This document shows, in pieces, positions 53,600-62,349 of a DNA stretch of 64,000 bases (position 1 is its first letter; the number at the start of each line of letters is the position of its first letter). The notes below the pieces were generated by a model, which was not told the origin of the DNA, ran no database searches, and saw only the letters and a list, made by a program, of their open reading frames with translations. The translations under genes were made by a program, and so were the position numbers. The DNA is from Candidatus Kinetoplastibacterium oncopeltii TCC290E (GTDB lineage Bacteria > Pseudomonadota > Gammaproteobacteria > Burkholderiales > Burkholderiaceae_B): the NCBI RefSeq assembly GCF_000340865.1, contig NC_020299.1, positions 310,001 to 374,000 on the forward strand, given 5' to 3'.

Positions 53600-54269
53600 A
53601 ATTTTCAGATCAGGTTGGTTGAGAGCAGCAGTTTTGGGAGCTAATGATGGTATAATTTCTACGGCCTGTTTAATGACCGGTATTGCTGCTGCTAATTGCG
53701 GTTACTATTCTATTATGAGCGCTGGTTTATCTGGATTGATAGCTGGAGCGCTTTCTATGGCGGTTGGGGAGTATGTTTCAGTAAAATCACAGTCAGATAT
53801 TGAATCTGCAGATCTGCAAATGGAGCAACACTCTTTAAAAAAAAATCACGATGATGAACTAGAAGAATTAGCACAAATTTACATAAATAGAGGACTTTCT
53901 AATCGATTAGCAAAAGAAGTTGCTATAGAATTGACGAATCATGATGCTCTAGATGCTCATGCTAGAGATGAGCTAGGAATATCATTACATAATAGAGCAA
54001 AACCTTTACAGGCTGCTTTCGCATCGGCAGTATCATTTGCGATTGGAGAAATGGTGCCTTTAGCTGTATCTTTATTTGCTCCTATAGAATTATTTATTCC
54101 AACTATTATAATAAGTTCAGTTTTTAGTCTTGGCGTATTGGGTGCTATTTCAGCAAAAACTGGTGGGGCAAACATATGGCCTGCTGTTAAAAGAATAACT
54201 ATACTTGGAGCAATATCTATGTTATTTGTCTCAAGTACAGGTTCGTTATTTGGCGTTATTGGTAATTAG
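53577..54269 (+). CDS. VIT1/CCC1-family metal transporter
   Basis: Predicted iron/manganese transporter of the VIT family. 230 residues from the ATG at 53577. RSGWLRAAVLGANDGIISTACLMTG and SGLIAGALSMAVGEYVSVKSQSD are family signatures. The acidic cytoplasmic segment (about 83-130) is followed by ASAVSFAIGEMVPL and two more membrane helices, about five in all. In eukaryotes such proteins load iron into vacuoles. In bacteria they are thought to export or sequester it. It follows rnfH with 23 bp overlap, which may be incidental. Confidence 0.92.
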   Translation: MSAKEHHRIFRSGWLRAAVLGANDGIISTACLMTGIAAANCGYYSIMSAGLSGLIAGALSMAVGEYVSVKSQSDIESADLQMEQHSLKKNHDDELEELAQIYINRGLSNRLAKEVAIELTNHDALDAHARDELGISLHNRAKPLQAAFASAVSFAIGEMVPLAVSLFAPIELFIPTIIISSVFSLGVLGAISAKTGGANIWPAVKRITILGAISMLFVSSTGSLFGVIGN

Positions 54270-54309
54270 AGTGACTTGATATTATTTTGACTATTGAACA
54301 AGATTTATA

Positions 54310-55350
54310 ATGTTTTTAAAGAAATTTTTTACAGTTGTACAATTATTTTTTTTTATTGCTGGTTGTTTTTTTTTATGTTTAATAATGGATTATTTTGTAT
54401 GGATTATTAAACCTTTAGATACGAGCAAAAATATTAGTTATGAATTTATTGTTAAATCTGGAGATAATACTAGAAATATCGTAACATCTATTAAAGATAG
54501 TGGGTTAGATATATCTGAAAATAAATTTATATGTGTTTCTTACATTTGTAGGCTTGATAAAAATTTTAAAGCTGGTATTTATAAAATTACTAATATTGAT
54601 AGTCCCATAAGCTTAATGAAGAAATTAGTTAATGGGGACTGCATACAGAATGCTAATTCTAAAGTAATTTTCATAGAAGGATGGAAATTCAATCAATTTC
54701 GTGAAGAGCTAAGAAATAATCCAAATCTTAAACAAACAATAATTGGCATCAGTGATGATGATTTAATGAAAATGATTGGTTCTGATATTTTATATCCAGA
54801 AGGTTTGTTCTATCCTGATACATATTATATAACCCCTGGTCTATCTGATTTAGATATATTAAAGACTTCTTACAAGAAGAATCAAACTATTATTACAAAT
54901 TTATGGGAAAATAGACAGAAAGATTTACCAATAAATACCCCTTATGAAGCTTTAATTTTAGCATCTATTATTGAAAAAGAGACTGGTATTGCCGAAGAAC
55001 GTAGCCTTATAAGCGGTGTTTTTATTAATAGATTAAAATTAGGTATGCGTTTGCAATCTGATCCGACCGTTATATATGGGATGGGAGCTATGTTTGATGG
55101 TAAGTTAAGACATATTGATTTAAAAAAAGATACTCCTTGGAATACATATACCAGGTTTGGTTTACCTTTAACTCCTATATCATCAATTAATATATCGTCA
55201 ATAATGGCTGCACTTCACCCAGAAAAACATAATTACATTTATTTTGTATCTAAGGGAGATGGGACAACTGATTTCTCAGAGGATTTATCCTCACATAATA
55301 CTAAAGTATATAATTTTATTATAAAAAGAGGTCTTCATTTTGTTAGGTAA
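54310..55350 (+). CDS. mltG: Endolytic transglycosylase MltG
   Basis: Inner-membrane YceG-like transglycosylase that cuts new glycan strands of peptidoglycan. 346 residues, one N-terminal membrane anchor (about 5-30). The periplasmic catalytic domain has EGLFYPDTYYITPG, LILASIIEKETGIAEER with the catalytic Glu, SGVFINRLKLGMRLQSDPTVIYG, and the C-terminal YFVSKGDGTTDFS. Presence implies that peptidoglycan is still made. Overlaps tmk by 11 bp. Confidence 0.96.
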   Translation: MFLKKFFTVVQLFFFIAGCFFLCLIMDYFVWIIKPLDTSKNISYEFIVKSGDNTRNIVTSIKDSGLDISENKFICVSYICRLDKNFKAGIYKITNIDSPISLMKKLVNGDCIQNANSKVIFIEGWKFNQFREELRNNPNLKQTIIGISDDDLMKMIGSDILYPEGLFYPDTYYITPGLSDLDILKTSYKKNQTIITNLWENRQKDLPINTPYEALILASIIEKETGIAEERSLISGVFINRLKLGMRLQSDPTVIYGMGAMFDGKLRHIDLKKDTPWNTYTRFGLPLTPISSINISSIMAALHPEKHNYIYFVSKGDGTTDFSEDLSSHNTKVYNFIIKRGLHFVR

Positions 55351-55957
55351 ATTTATAACCCTAGAGGGGATTGATGGTGCAGGAAAGAGTACTAATTCTT
55401 TATGGTTAGCAAACATGCTTCGCTCTAAAGGTTTAAATGTCATAAATACCAGAGAGCCCGGAGGAACCGAATTAGGTGATAAAATAAGACATATTATCTT
55501 AGAGGACGAAATGTCATCTGAAGCTGAGACTATGTTAATTTTTGCTGCTAGAGTTGAGCATTTTAAAAAAATTATAGAACCTTCAATAAAAAATAATATA
55601 TGGGTAATATGTGATAGATTTGTGGATGCTACATATGCTTATCAAGGTTCAGGTAAAGGCGTTAGCACAAGTTTTATTAAAACTTTAGAAGATTTGTTAA
55701 TTACAAATATAGTTCCTGATTTGACCTTATTGTTTGATATACCTTTTGATCTAATGATTCAAAGAATCTCTCATATAAAAAAATTAGATCGTTTTGAGAA
55801 AAACGATTATGTTTTTTTTAATAAAGTCAGAAATTCTTATTTAGAAATAGCCAAAAAGAATCCTAGTAGAGTAAAAATCATAGATTCCTCTGAAGATTTA
55901 AAACATACTCAAGCTAGTTTAAATAAAATAATGAACAATTTTTTAGGATTTTTATAA
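55340..55957 (+). CDS. tmk: Thymidylate kinase
   Basis: Phosphorylates dTMP to dTDP. 205 residues. TTG start at 55340 with AGAGG upstream. P-loop ITLEGIDGAGKST (10-18 for GIDGAGKST), the DR(F/Y) motif in VICDRFVDATYAYQG, and NTREPGGTELGD are present. The LID region has RISHIKKLDRFEKND. Order mltG-tmk-holB is conserved in Proteobacteria. Confidence 0.97.
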   Translation: MLGKFITLEGIDGAGKSTNSLWLANMLRSKGLNVINTREPGGTELGDKIRHIILEDEMSSEAETMLIFAARVEHFKKIIEPSIKNNIWVICDRFVDATYAYQGSGKGVSTSFIKTLEDLLITNIVPDLTLLFDIPFDLMIQRISHIKKLDRFEKNDYVFFNKVRNSYLEIAKKNPSRVKIIDSSEDLKHTQASLNKIMNNFLGFL

Positions 55958-55960
55958 AAA

Positions 55961-57007
55961 ATGTCATTTTTTTTTCCTTGGCAGTTAAAATTAGCTGAGA
56001 TATATTTAAAAAATAAAAATAAAATTTATGCAAATATAATATATGGCTCGAATGGAGTAGGGAAGTTTGAATTTGCTTTTTCTTATGCAGCCTCACTACT
56101 TTGTGAATCAGACCATGATTCTATTGCATGTGGTATCTGTGTTTCTTGCAAACTAATAGCTAAGAACAATCATCCTGATTTAAAATTAATATATCCGGAA
56201 TACATGAATAAATTCGAAATATCTATAGAAGGTAAGATATTTAGATATATAGATATAATAGAAAATAATCATCTCTCTAAAGAAATTCGTATTCAACAGA
56301 TACGTGATTTATTGCCTTGGTTAAATATAACTGCTCATAGAGGTAGAAAAAAAATTATAATTATTCATTCTGCTAACTGTTTAAACGAAATCTCTTCTAA
56401 TGCCTTATTGAAAATATTGGAAGAACCACCTTTGGGAGTTGTATTTTTAATAGTAACAAACATTCTGCATAAATTATCTCCTACTATTATTTCTCGTTGT
56501 CAATTAATACATTTACCAATACCTGCAAAAAACGTTTCTTTAAATTGGTTATCAAATGCTACAAAATTAGATTCATTAAATATAGAAAAATATTTAGCTT
56601 TCACAGGAGGAGCTCCTTTAAAATCATTTTTTCTTATTAAGAGCTCAAATGATATTTGTCCTATGTGGATTATGGAACTACTCTGTAATATTTATGAAAA
56701 TAAAAATTTTAAATTATATTCTTTCTTAGATGTTAATTTTGACAAAATGTCATTATTTGAATGGATTGATTTTTTTCAGAAGTTATATTTTGATTTAATG
56801 TTAACAAAATTTAATGATGATGTTAGGTATTTTATAGAAATAAAAAATACTATTTTAAAAATATCTAATAAAATAGATATTAGTAGTATAATGAATATGA
56901 TTATTTATTTAAATAATAAAAACTTATTAATTAATAATAATAACAATATTAATGCTAGACTTTTAGTTAATGTTTTGTTACAAAAGATAATCTCACAAAT
57001 TAAGTAA
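55961..57007 (+). CDS. holB: DNA polymerase III delta' subunit
   Basis: Clamp-loader subunit. 348 residues. N-terminal AAA+ module with GSNGVGKFE (29-37) and the zinc cysteines C48, C57, C60 and C63. NEISSNALLKILEEPP is the Walker B/sensor region, followed by the SRC motif in TIISRCQ. The C-terminal half is Asn/Lys-rich and poorly conserved, as is common in reduced genomes. A run of nine T lies in codons 3-5. It sits between tmk and tatD. Confidence 0.93.
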   Translation: MSFFFPWQLKLAEIYLKNKNKIYANIIYGSNGVGKFEFAFSYAASLLCESDHDSIACGICVSCKLIAKNNHPDLKLIYPEYMNKFEISIEGKIFRYIDIIENNHLSKEIRIQQIRDLLPWLNITAHRGRKKIIIIHSANCLNEISSNALLKILEEPPLGVVFLIVTNILHKLSPTIISRCQLIHLPIPAKNVSLNWLSNATKLDSLNIEKYLAFTGGAPLKSFFLIKSSNDICPMWIMELLCNIYENKNFKLYSFLDVNFDKMSLFEWIDFFQKLYFDLMLTKFNDDVRYFIEIKNTILKISNKIDISSIMNMIIYLNNKNLLINNNNNINARLLVNVLLQKIISQIK

Positions 57008-57018
57008 AAAATATAAAT

Positions 57019-57789
57019 ATGTTTATAGATTCTCATTGTCATCTAAATTTTCCAGAACTTTCTAGCAAAATTCATATTATTCAAGATTCTATGCGTATTA
57101 ATAAAGTAACGCATGCACTTGTTGTTAATGTTGGAAAAAAAAGTATAGATTCATTGATTAATTTAGTTTCTAATCACAATAATTTGTTAGCGTCTATAGG
57201 TACTCATCCAGAATATGGTGCTGATGAGGAATTTTCAATAAATGAAATTTGTAATATTGCATCTTTGCATAAAAAAATAATAGCGATAGGAGAAACTGGT
57301 CTCGATTATTATAAATGCAACGATTATTTGGAATCGCAAAGAGAGAGATTTCGCCTACATATTCGTGCAGCTAGAATTTTAAATTTGCCATTGATAGTAC
57401 ATACTCGTTCATCAGCCACTGATACTATAAAAATATTAAAAGAAGAAAAAGCACATGAGGTTGGTGGTGTAATGCACTGTTTTACAGAAAGTTGGAGTAT
57501 TGCAAAAGAGGCTATAGATTTAAATTTTTTTATTTCTATATCTGGAATTGTAACATTTAAAAATGCCGCCACTGTACGCGAGTTAGCTTTAAAAACTCCA
57601 CTAGATAAATTGTTAATAGAAACTGATTCGCCTTATTTATCACCTGAACCGTTCAGAGGCAAGTTAAATGACCCATCAAATGTATTTTATGTAGCAAAAA
57701 AAATTTCTGAATTGCGTAATATTGACATCGAAGAAATAGGCATGTCCTCTTCAAAAAATTTTTTTGATCTTTTCAAAAAAGTTACTTAA
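57019..57789 (+). CDS. TatD-family hydrolase (YcfH type)
   Basis: Metal-dependent hydrolase of the TatD DNase family, 256 residues. FIDSHCHLNFPEL, IGETGLDYYKC, LIVHTRSS, GGVMHCFTESW and LIETDSPYLSPEPFRGKLNDP are the family metal-site segments. The place after holB is that of ycfH in many Gram-negatives. It is closer to canonical TatD/YcfH than the copy at 25720, judged by the complete RGKxNDPxNV motif. Converges with lplA, 9 bp apart. Confidence 0.95.
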   Translation: MFIDSHCHLNFPELSSKIHIIQDSMRINKVTHALVVNVGKKSIDSLINLVSNHNNLLASIGTHPEYGADEEFSINEICNIASLHKKIIAIGETGLDYYKCNDYLESQRERFRLHIRAARILNLPLIVHTRSSATDTIKILKEEKAHEVGGVMHCFTESWSIAKEAIDLNFFISISGIVTFKNAATVRELALKTPLDKLLIETDSPYLSPEPFRGKLNDPSNVFYVAKKISELRNIDIEEIGMSSSKNFFDLFKKVT

Positions 57790-57798
57790 ACTTCGGTA

Positions 57799-58587
57799 TT
57801 ATTTAACTACGTGTAACCAATCATATGTTTCAAATTTCTCTCTGCAAAGCTTATTGGCATGAGCAATAGTATCTTCTGTTAAATCTATTTTATTTATTGA
57901 TCTATATTTTTTTGAAAAAATATAGATCATATGATTAATAAAATTAGATCTTGAAATACCTGATTTGCTTATACCATCTTTTGCTACTCTTTTTTTTGCG
58001 CTGGTTATACCTTTATCAGATATTTTCTCTTTTCCAATTCTTAATATTTCAACCATTTTGCTAGTATTCATTTTATATGACATTGTTACATGATGTAATA
58101 TAGCATTTGAAAACCTAGCCTGAGCAGCGCCACCAATTTTTTGACCAGAGGTCAGTATAATATCATTTATAGGTTTATAAATTGCTTCTATTCCGACACT
58201 ATTTAGTGTCTCTATTATCCAATTATCTAATAATTGATATGATTCTTGAAAACTTAGATTAGAAACAAAGTATTTTGGAATGCTTATAGAATATGTAATA
58301 GAGTTTTCTGGCTCTACAAACATAGCACCTCCACCACTTACTCTTCTAACTACTTGAATATTATGTATTTTCGCAGCTTCTTCATTGATTTCATTTCGAA
58401 ATGACTGGAATCTACCTAGTACAACAGCACTAGATTCCCATTCCCATATTCTAAGAGTTGGTAAACGTATGCCTTTATTAACCTCTTCTGTAATGATAGA
58501 ATCAAGGGCCATGTGTATATTCGGGCTTTGTGGTACAGTATGAATTAATTGCCATTCACAATCTTCCAGTTTTTTTGCTGTATTCAT
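57799..58587 (-). CDS. lplA: Lipoate-protein ligase, catalytic part
   Basis: Attaches free lipoate to lipoyl domains, using ATP. 262 residues, corresponding to the large catalytic domain only. LRIWEWESSAVVLGRFQ, RRVSGGGAMFVEPENSITYS (81-100) and NDIILTSGQKIGGAAQAR with the adenylate-binding Lys150 are the signatures. The C-terminal accessory domain is absent and is encoded by the preceding gene, so it resembles two-part ligases described from Thermoplasma. The ATG overlaps that gene's stop (ATGA). Likely substrates are the lipoyl domains of AceF and LpdA. Confidence 0.93.
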   Translation of the reverse strand: MNTAKKLEDCEWQLIHTVPQSPNIHMALDSIITEEVNKGIRLPTLRIWEWESSAVVLGRFQSFRNEINEEAAKIHNIQVVRRVSGGGAMFVEPENSITYSISIPKYFVSNLSFQESYQLLDNWIIETLNSVGIEAIYKPINDIILTSGQKIGGAAQARFSNAILHHVTMSYKMNTSKMVEILRIGKEKISDKGITSAKKRVAKDGISKSGISRSNFINHMIYIFSKKYRSINKIDLTEDTIAHANKLCREKFETYDWLHVVK

Positions 58588-58865
58588 ATAATGGCTCTTT
58601 TAATTGCTATAGCAATATCGACTGGAGAGAATCCAAACATTTCAACATTTTCATCTATAGATTTTTCTATTACATATTTTATATCTAATTCATTTGATGA
58701 TATAGGCAAACCATTCAATTTATTATTTATAATATCTAAAAATTCTGGAGGTTCCAGGAAAAAATCACCGCTAATCTGAACATTTTTAAATTTTTTGTCT
58801 TCAGTTATTTCAAAATCAATTTCTATTAGTTTTCCATTGGGAACTTTATATCCAACATGAATCAC
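58584..58865 (-). CDS. lplB: Lipoate-protein ligase accessory subunit (LplB-like)
   Basis: 93-residue protein equivalent to the C-terminal domain of lipoate ligases. The start GTG at 58865 gives MIHVGYKVPNGKLIEIDFEI; a GTG five codons upstream is possible, but AGG stands at a better distance from 58865. VQISGDFFLEPPEFLDIINNKLNGLP is the conserved segment. In two-part ligases this subunit is needed to form lipoyl-adenylate. Its stop overlaps the lplA start by 4 bp, so the pair is translationally coupled. Confidence 0.88.
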   Translation of the reverse strand: MIHVGYKVPNGKLIEIDFEITEDKKFKNVQISGDFFLEPPEFLDIINNKLNGLPISSNELDIKYVIEKSIDENVEMFGFSPVDIAIAIKRAII

Positions 58866-58941
58866 ACTTATACCTATCACATGTTTAAAATTTAACTAAT
58901 ATATAAAACTTTACATAATATACATTATACGCATAGAAAAG

Positions 58942-60528
58942 CTATTCCCATTCTACTGTTGCTGGAGGTTTATTGGAAATATCGTACACAACTCTATTAA
59001 TACCTTTTACTTCATTAATTATTCTTGATGATATTTTTGATAGTAAATCAAACGGCAAGTGGAACCAATCTGCAGTCATAAAATCATTGGTTTTTATAGC
59101 TCTTAAAGCAATAACGTACTCATAGGTACGATTATCACCCATTACCCCAACAGATTTAATAGGTAAAAAAACAGCGAATGCTTGTGATACGCTATAATAC
59201 CATTGCTTGTTAGTTTCTTTATTTATATTATTTTTTAGCTCTTCGATAAAAATATTATCAGCCTTTTTAAGAAGTATTAAAAATTCTGGTTTTATTTCTC
59301 CTATAATCCTGACACCAAGTCCAGGACCAGGAAAAGGATGACGAAAAAGCATCTCATCATCTAATCCTAGCTCTTTTCCTAATTTTCTTACTTCATCTTT
59401 AAATAAATGTTTAAGAGGTTCCAGAAGTTTCAGGCTCATTTTTTCTGGTAAGCCACCAACATTGTGATGAGACTTTATAACTTTTTTGCCATGAGATGAT
59501 TCTATTATATCAGGATATATTGTGCCTTGAGCAAGCCAACATACATCTTTAATTTTATTGGCCTCTTGTTGAAATATATTGATAAATTCATTTCCAATAA
59601 TCTTTCTTTTCATTTCTGGATCAGTTACACCAGCTAATTTCTTTATAAATGTTTCTGAACTGTCTACGTAAATAATATTCATTTTCATCTTATCAGAAAA
59701 CATTTTTTTTACTTGATTTAATTCTTCAAGACGCATTAAGCCATTATCTACAAAAATACATGTTAATTGGTCTTTTATAGCTTTATGTATTAATATAGCC
59801 GCTACTGAAGAATCCACACCTCCAGATAACCCTAATATTACTTTATCTTTTCCAATCGAAGATTTTATTTCGTCTATGCTCTTACACACATAATCAGGCA
59901 TGTTCCATTTTAGATTGCATTCGCATATATCAACTACAAATCTTTTTAATATTTCGTATCCTTGAATAGTATGTGTAACTTCTGGGTGAAATTGCAAAGC
60001 ATATAGTTTTCTATCTACGTTCTCCATCCCAGCTATAGCTGATGTTATTTTGGAATAGGATATTTTTTTAAAACCTTTGGGTAGAGACGTTACAGTGTCG
60101 GCATGACTCATCCATACTCTCAAGATTTTTTCTTTATTATCTGTCGAAAAATCATTGATATTACCTAGCAATTGACTATTCTCACAATTTATTACTTCTG
60201 TATAGCCGAATTCCCTGTTTTCCAGACTACTAACCATGCCACCTAATTCCATTGCCATGGCCTGCATCCCGTAACATATTCCGAGTACTGGAATACCTAG
60301 ACAGAATATGGATGATGGTAATTTTAATTTAAGATTTTCTTCAGAAGCAGAAGCAAAACTACCAGATAGGATAATACCTTTCAATCCTCTACTTATATGC
60401 TTTTGTATAGTTTTTTCACTGATATCATTAGGCTCAACCTCAGTGTAAACACCTATTTCTCTTATTCTTCTAGCTATAAGTTGTGTAACCTGTGAGCCAT
60501 TGTCAATTACTAAAATATGTTGATTCAT
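58942..60528 (-). CDS. guaA: GMP synthase (glutamine-hydrolysing)
   Basis: Converts XMP to GMP. 528 residues (E. coli 525). N-terminal class I amidotransferase with nucleophile C85 in GICYGMQAM, and H181/E183 in [13 protein letters not shown]-pyrophosphatase P-loop LSGGVDS (234-240). C-terminal dimerisation domain ends [15 protein letters not shown], the invariant end of GuaA. Downstream of guaB on the same strand with 30 bp between. Confidence 0.98.
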   Translation of the reverse strand: MNQHILVIDNGSQVTQLIARRIREIGVYTEVEPNDISEKTIQKHISRGLKGIILSGSFASASEENLKLKLPSSIFCLGIPVLGICYGMQAMAMELGGMVSSLENREFGYTEVINCENSQLLGNINDFSTDNKEKILRVWMSHADTVTSLPKGFKKISYSKITSAIAGMENVDRKLYALQFHPEVTHTIQGYEILKRFVVDICECNLKWNMPDYVCKSIDEIKSSIGKDKVILGLSGGVDSSVAAILIHKAIKDQLTCIFVDNGLMRLEELNQVKKMFSDKMKMNIIYVDSSETFIKKLAGVTDPEMKRKIIGNEFINIFQQEANKIKDVCWLAQGTIYPDIIESSHGKKVIKSHHNVGGLPEKMSLKLLEPLKHLFKDEVRKLGKELGLDDEMLFRHPFPGPGLGVRIIGEIKPEFLILLKKADNIFIEELKNNINKETNKQWYYSVSQAFAVFLPIKSVGVMGDNRTYEYVIALRAIKTNDFMTADWFHLPFDLLSKISSRIINEVKGINRVVYDISNKPPATVEWE

Positions 60529-60558
60529 ATATAAAATTTATCTGTATATAACTTTGAA

Positions 60559-62016
60559 TTAATCTGATCTATAATTAGGAGCTTCTTTTGTGATACTTAT
60601 ATCATGCACATGAGACTCATATATACCAGAGGATGTAATTTCAACAAATTCTGTTTTCTCTTGCATATCTCTTATAGAAGAACAACCACAGTAACCCATT
60701 GAAGCACGTAAACCACCTAGAAGTTGATATATTATAGATATAACACTACCTTTATAAGCAACTCTCCCCTCTACTCCTTCAGGTACTAATTTATCAGTAT
60801 TTTTATTGCTCTGAAAATATCTATCAGCAGATCCATTTGCCATTGCTCCAATACTTCCCATTCCCCTATAAGATTTATAGGTTCTTCCTTGAAAAATTGT
60901 AACTTCTCCAGGAGCTTCTTCTGTTCCTGCAAAAATACTACCCATCATACACGAAGATGCACCAGCAGATATAGCTTTAGCTATATCACCTGAATATCTA
61001 ATTCCACCATCTGCTATTATTGGGATATTAGATCCTTTAATAGCCTTGGCTACATCAGATATTGCGGTTATTTGAGGTATACCAACTCCAGATATTATTC
61101 TAGTTGTACAAATAGATCCAGGACCTATTCCAACCTTAACTCCATCTACTCCATGTTCTATTAGGCTTTTTGCAGCTGCTCCTGTAGCAATATTACCGCC
61201 TATTACATTAAGATCAGGAAAATTATTTTTTATCCACCTAATCCTATCTAAAACTCCTTTAGAGTGTCCATGAGCAGTATCTACAATTATAACGTCAACG
61301 CCTGAATTAACAAGCGCTTCAATTCTTTCTTCGGTTCCTTGATTAATGCCAACAGCAGCACCAACTATTAGCTGTCCTCTAGAATCTTTGCTAGCAATTG
61401 GATGTTCAGTATTTTTCACTATATCTTTAACAGTGGCTAAACCACGTAGTTTAAAATCATCAGTTACTATGAGCACTCTTTCAAGACGATGTTTATGCAT
61501 CAAAGATTTAGCTTCATCTAAAGTAGCACCTTCTTTCATTACTATTAGACGTTCTTTTGGAGTCATAATATTTCTAAGTGGCTGATTAAGATTGTCTTCA
61601 AATCTTAGATCACGATTAGTTATAATTCCAACAACAGTGTCATTATTTACTACTGGTAACCCAGAAATACCAAATTTCCTTTGTAAAGATATAGCATCTC
61701 CTACTTTCATTTCTGGAGTTACTGTTATTGGATCTATAACTATTCCAAATTCATGCCTTTTAACACATGAGACTTCTTTTGCTTGTTCCTCTATTGTTAA
61801 ATTCTTATGAATTATGCCTATCCCTCCTTCTTGAGCAAGGGCTATCGCGAGACTTGATTCTGTCACAGTATCCATTGCAGCAGATATTAGAGGAATGTTA
61901 AGATTAATATTTCTTGTTAGTTTAGTTAATAAAGAAGCATTTTTAGGCAAAACTTCAGAGTATGATGGAACTAATAGAACATCATCAAATGTTAGGGCTT
62001 TTTTAGATATACGCAT
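60559..62016 (-). CDS. guaB: IMP dehydrogenase
   Basis: Oxidises IMP to XMP, the first step towards GMP. 485 residues (E. coli 488). The barrel starts [21 protein letters not shown] pair occupies about 95-205. The catalytic loop is [15 protein letters not shown], and [24 protein letters not shown] and GMGSIGAM follow. Operon with guaA. A strong terminator lies 45 bp upstream, so the promoter must be in 62017-62060. Confidence 0.98.
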   Translation of the reverse strand: MRISKKALTFDDVLLVPSYSEVLPKNASLLTKLTRNINLNIPLISAAMDTVTESSLAIALAQEGGIGIIHKNLTIEEQAKEVSCVKRHEFGIVIDPITVTPEMKVGDAISLQRKFGISGLPVVNNDTVVGIITNRDLRFEDNLNQPLRNIMTPKERLIVMKEGATLDEAKSLMHKHRLERVLIVTDDFKLRGLATVKDIVKNTEHPIASKDSRGQLIVGAAVGINQGTEERIEALVNSGVDVIIVDTAHGHSKGVLDRIRWIKNNFPDLNVIGGNIATGAAAKSLIEHGVDGVKVGIGPGSICTTRIISGVGIPQITAISDVAKAIKGSNIPIIADGGIRYSGDIAKAISAGASSCMMGSIFAGTEEAPGEVTIFQGRTYKSYRGMGSIGAMANGSADRYFQSNKNTDKLVPEGVEGRVAYKGSVISIIYQLLGGLRASMGYCGCSSIRDMQEKTEFVEITSSGIYESHVHDISITKEAPNYRSD

Positions 62017-62060
62017 CGTAGTACTTTAAAATTATATTCTTGAGATTGTACTTTATAAAT

Positions 62061-62108
62061 TACTAATAAAAAAGCGTGACTTTATAAAGTCACGCTTTTT
62101 TATTAGTA
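62061..62108 (-). terminator. Perfect 48-bp hairpin terminator after the cstA-ybdD unit
   Basis: The 24-base half 62061-62084 (core AAAAAAGCGTGACTTTA) is the exact reverse complement of 62085-62108. With GC-rich CGTGAC/GTCACG inside an A run and a T run, it is a textbook intrinsic terminator. It closes the cstA/YbdD transcript and insulates guaB. Confidence 0.92.
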
Positions 62109-62128
62109 TAATTTAAATTATTATTTTT

Positions 62129-62338
62129 TCAGCAACATTTAACATTACCATTAGCCCCATATCTGGAATTTTGGCACTTTTTAAAAAATTCCTCATATGT
62201 CATAGGTTCTTTATCTGGATGTATTTTTTTAATATGGTTAAGATAGTTTTCATAACTATGAATTCCAACCATCAATCTAAGAGTATCTCCAAGGTATTTA
62301 CTAGCTTCTATTGCTCTTTTGCTAAAATTGAATAACAT
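62129..62338 (-). CDS. ybdD: YbdD/YjiX-family small protein
   Basis: 69-residue protein of the DUF466 family that accompanies CstA-type transporters. GDTLRLMVGIHSYENYLNHIKKIHPDKEPMTYEEFFKKCQNSRYG is the conserved body. It ends in CC. E. coli YbdD and YjiX lie directly behind cstA and its paralog, as here (11 bp). The family is reported to be needed for or to modulate pyruvate transport by the partner transporter. Confidence 0.93.
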   Translation of the reverse strand: MLFNFSKRAIEASKYLGDTLRLMVGIHSYENYLNHIKKIHPDKEPMTYEEFFKKCQNSRYGANGNVKCC

Positions 62339-62349
62339 TTAAGTGTTTC

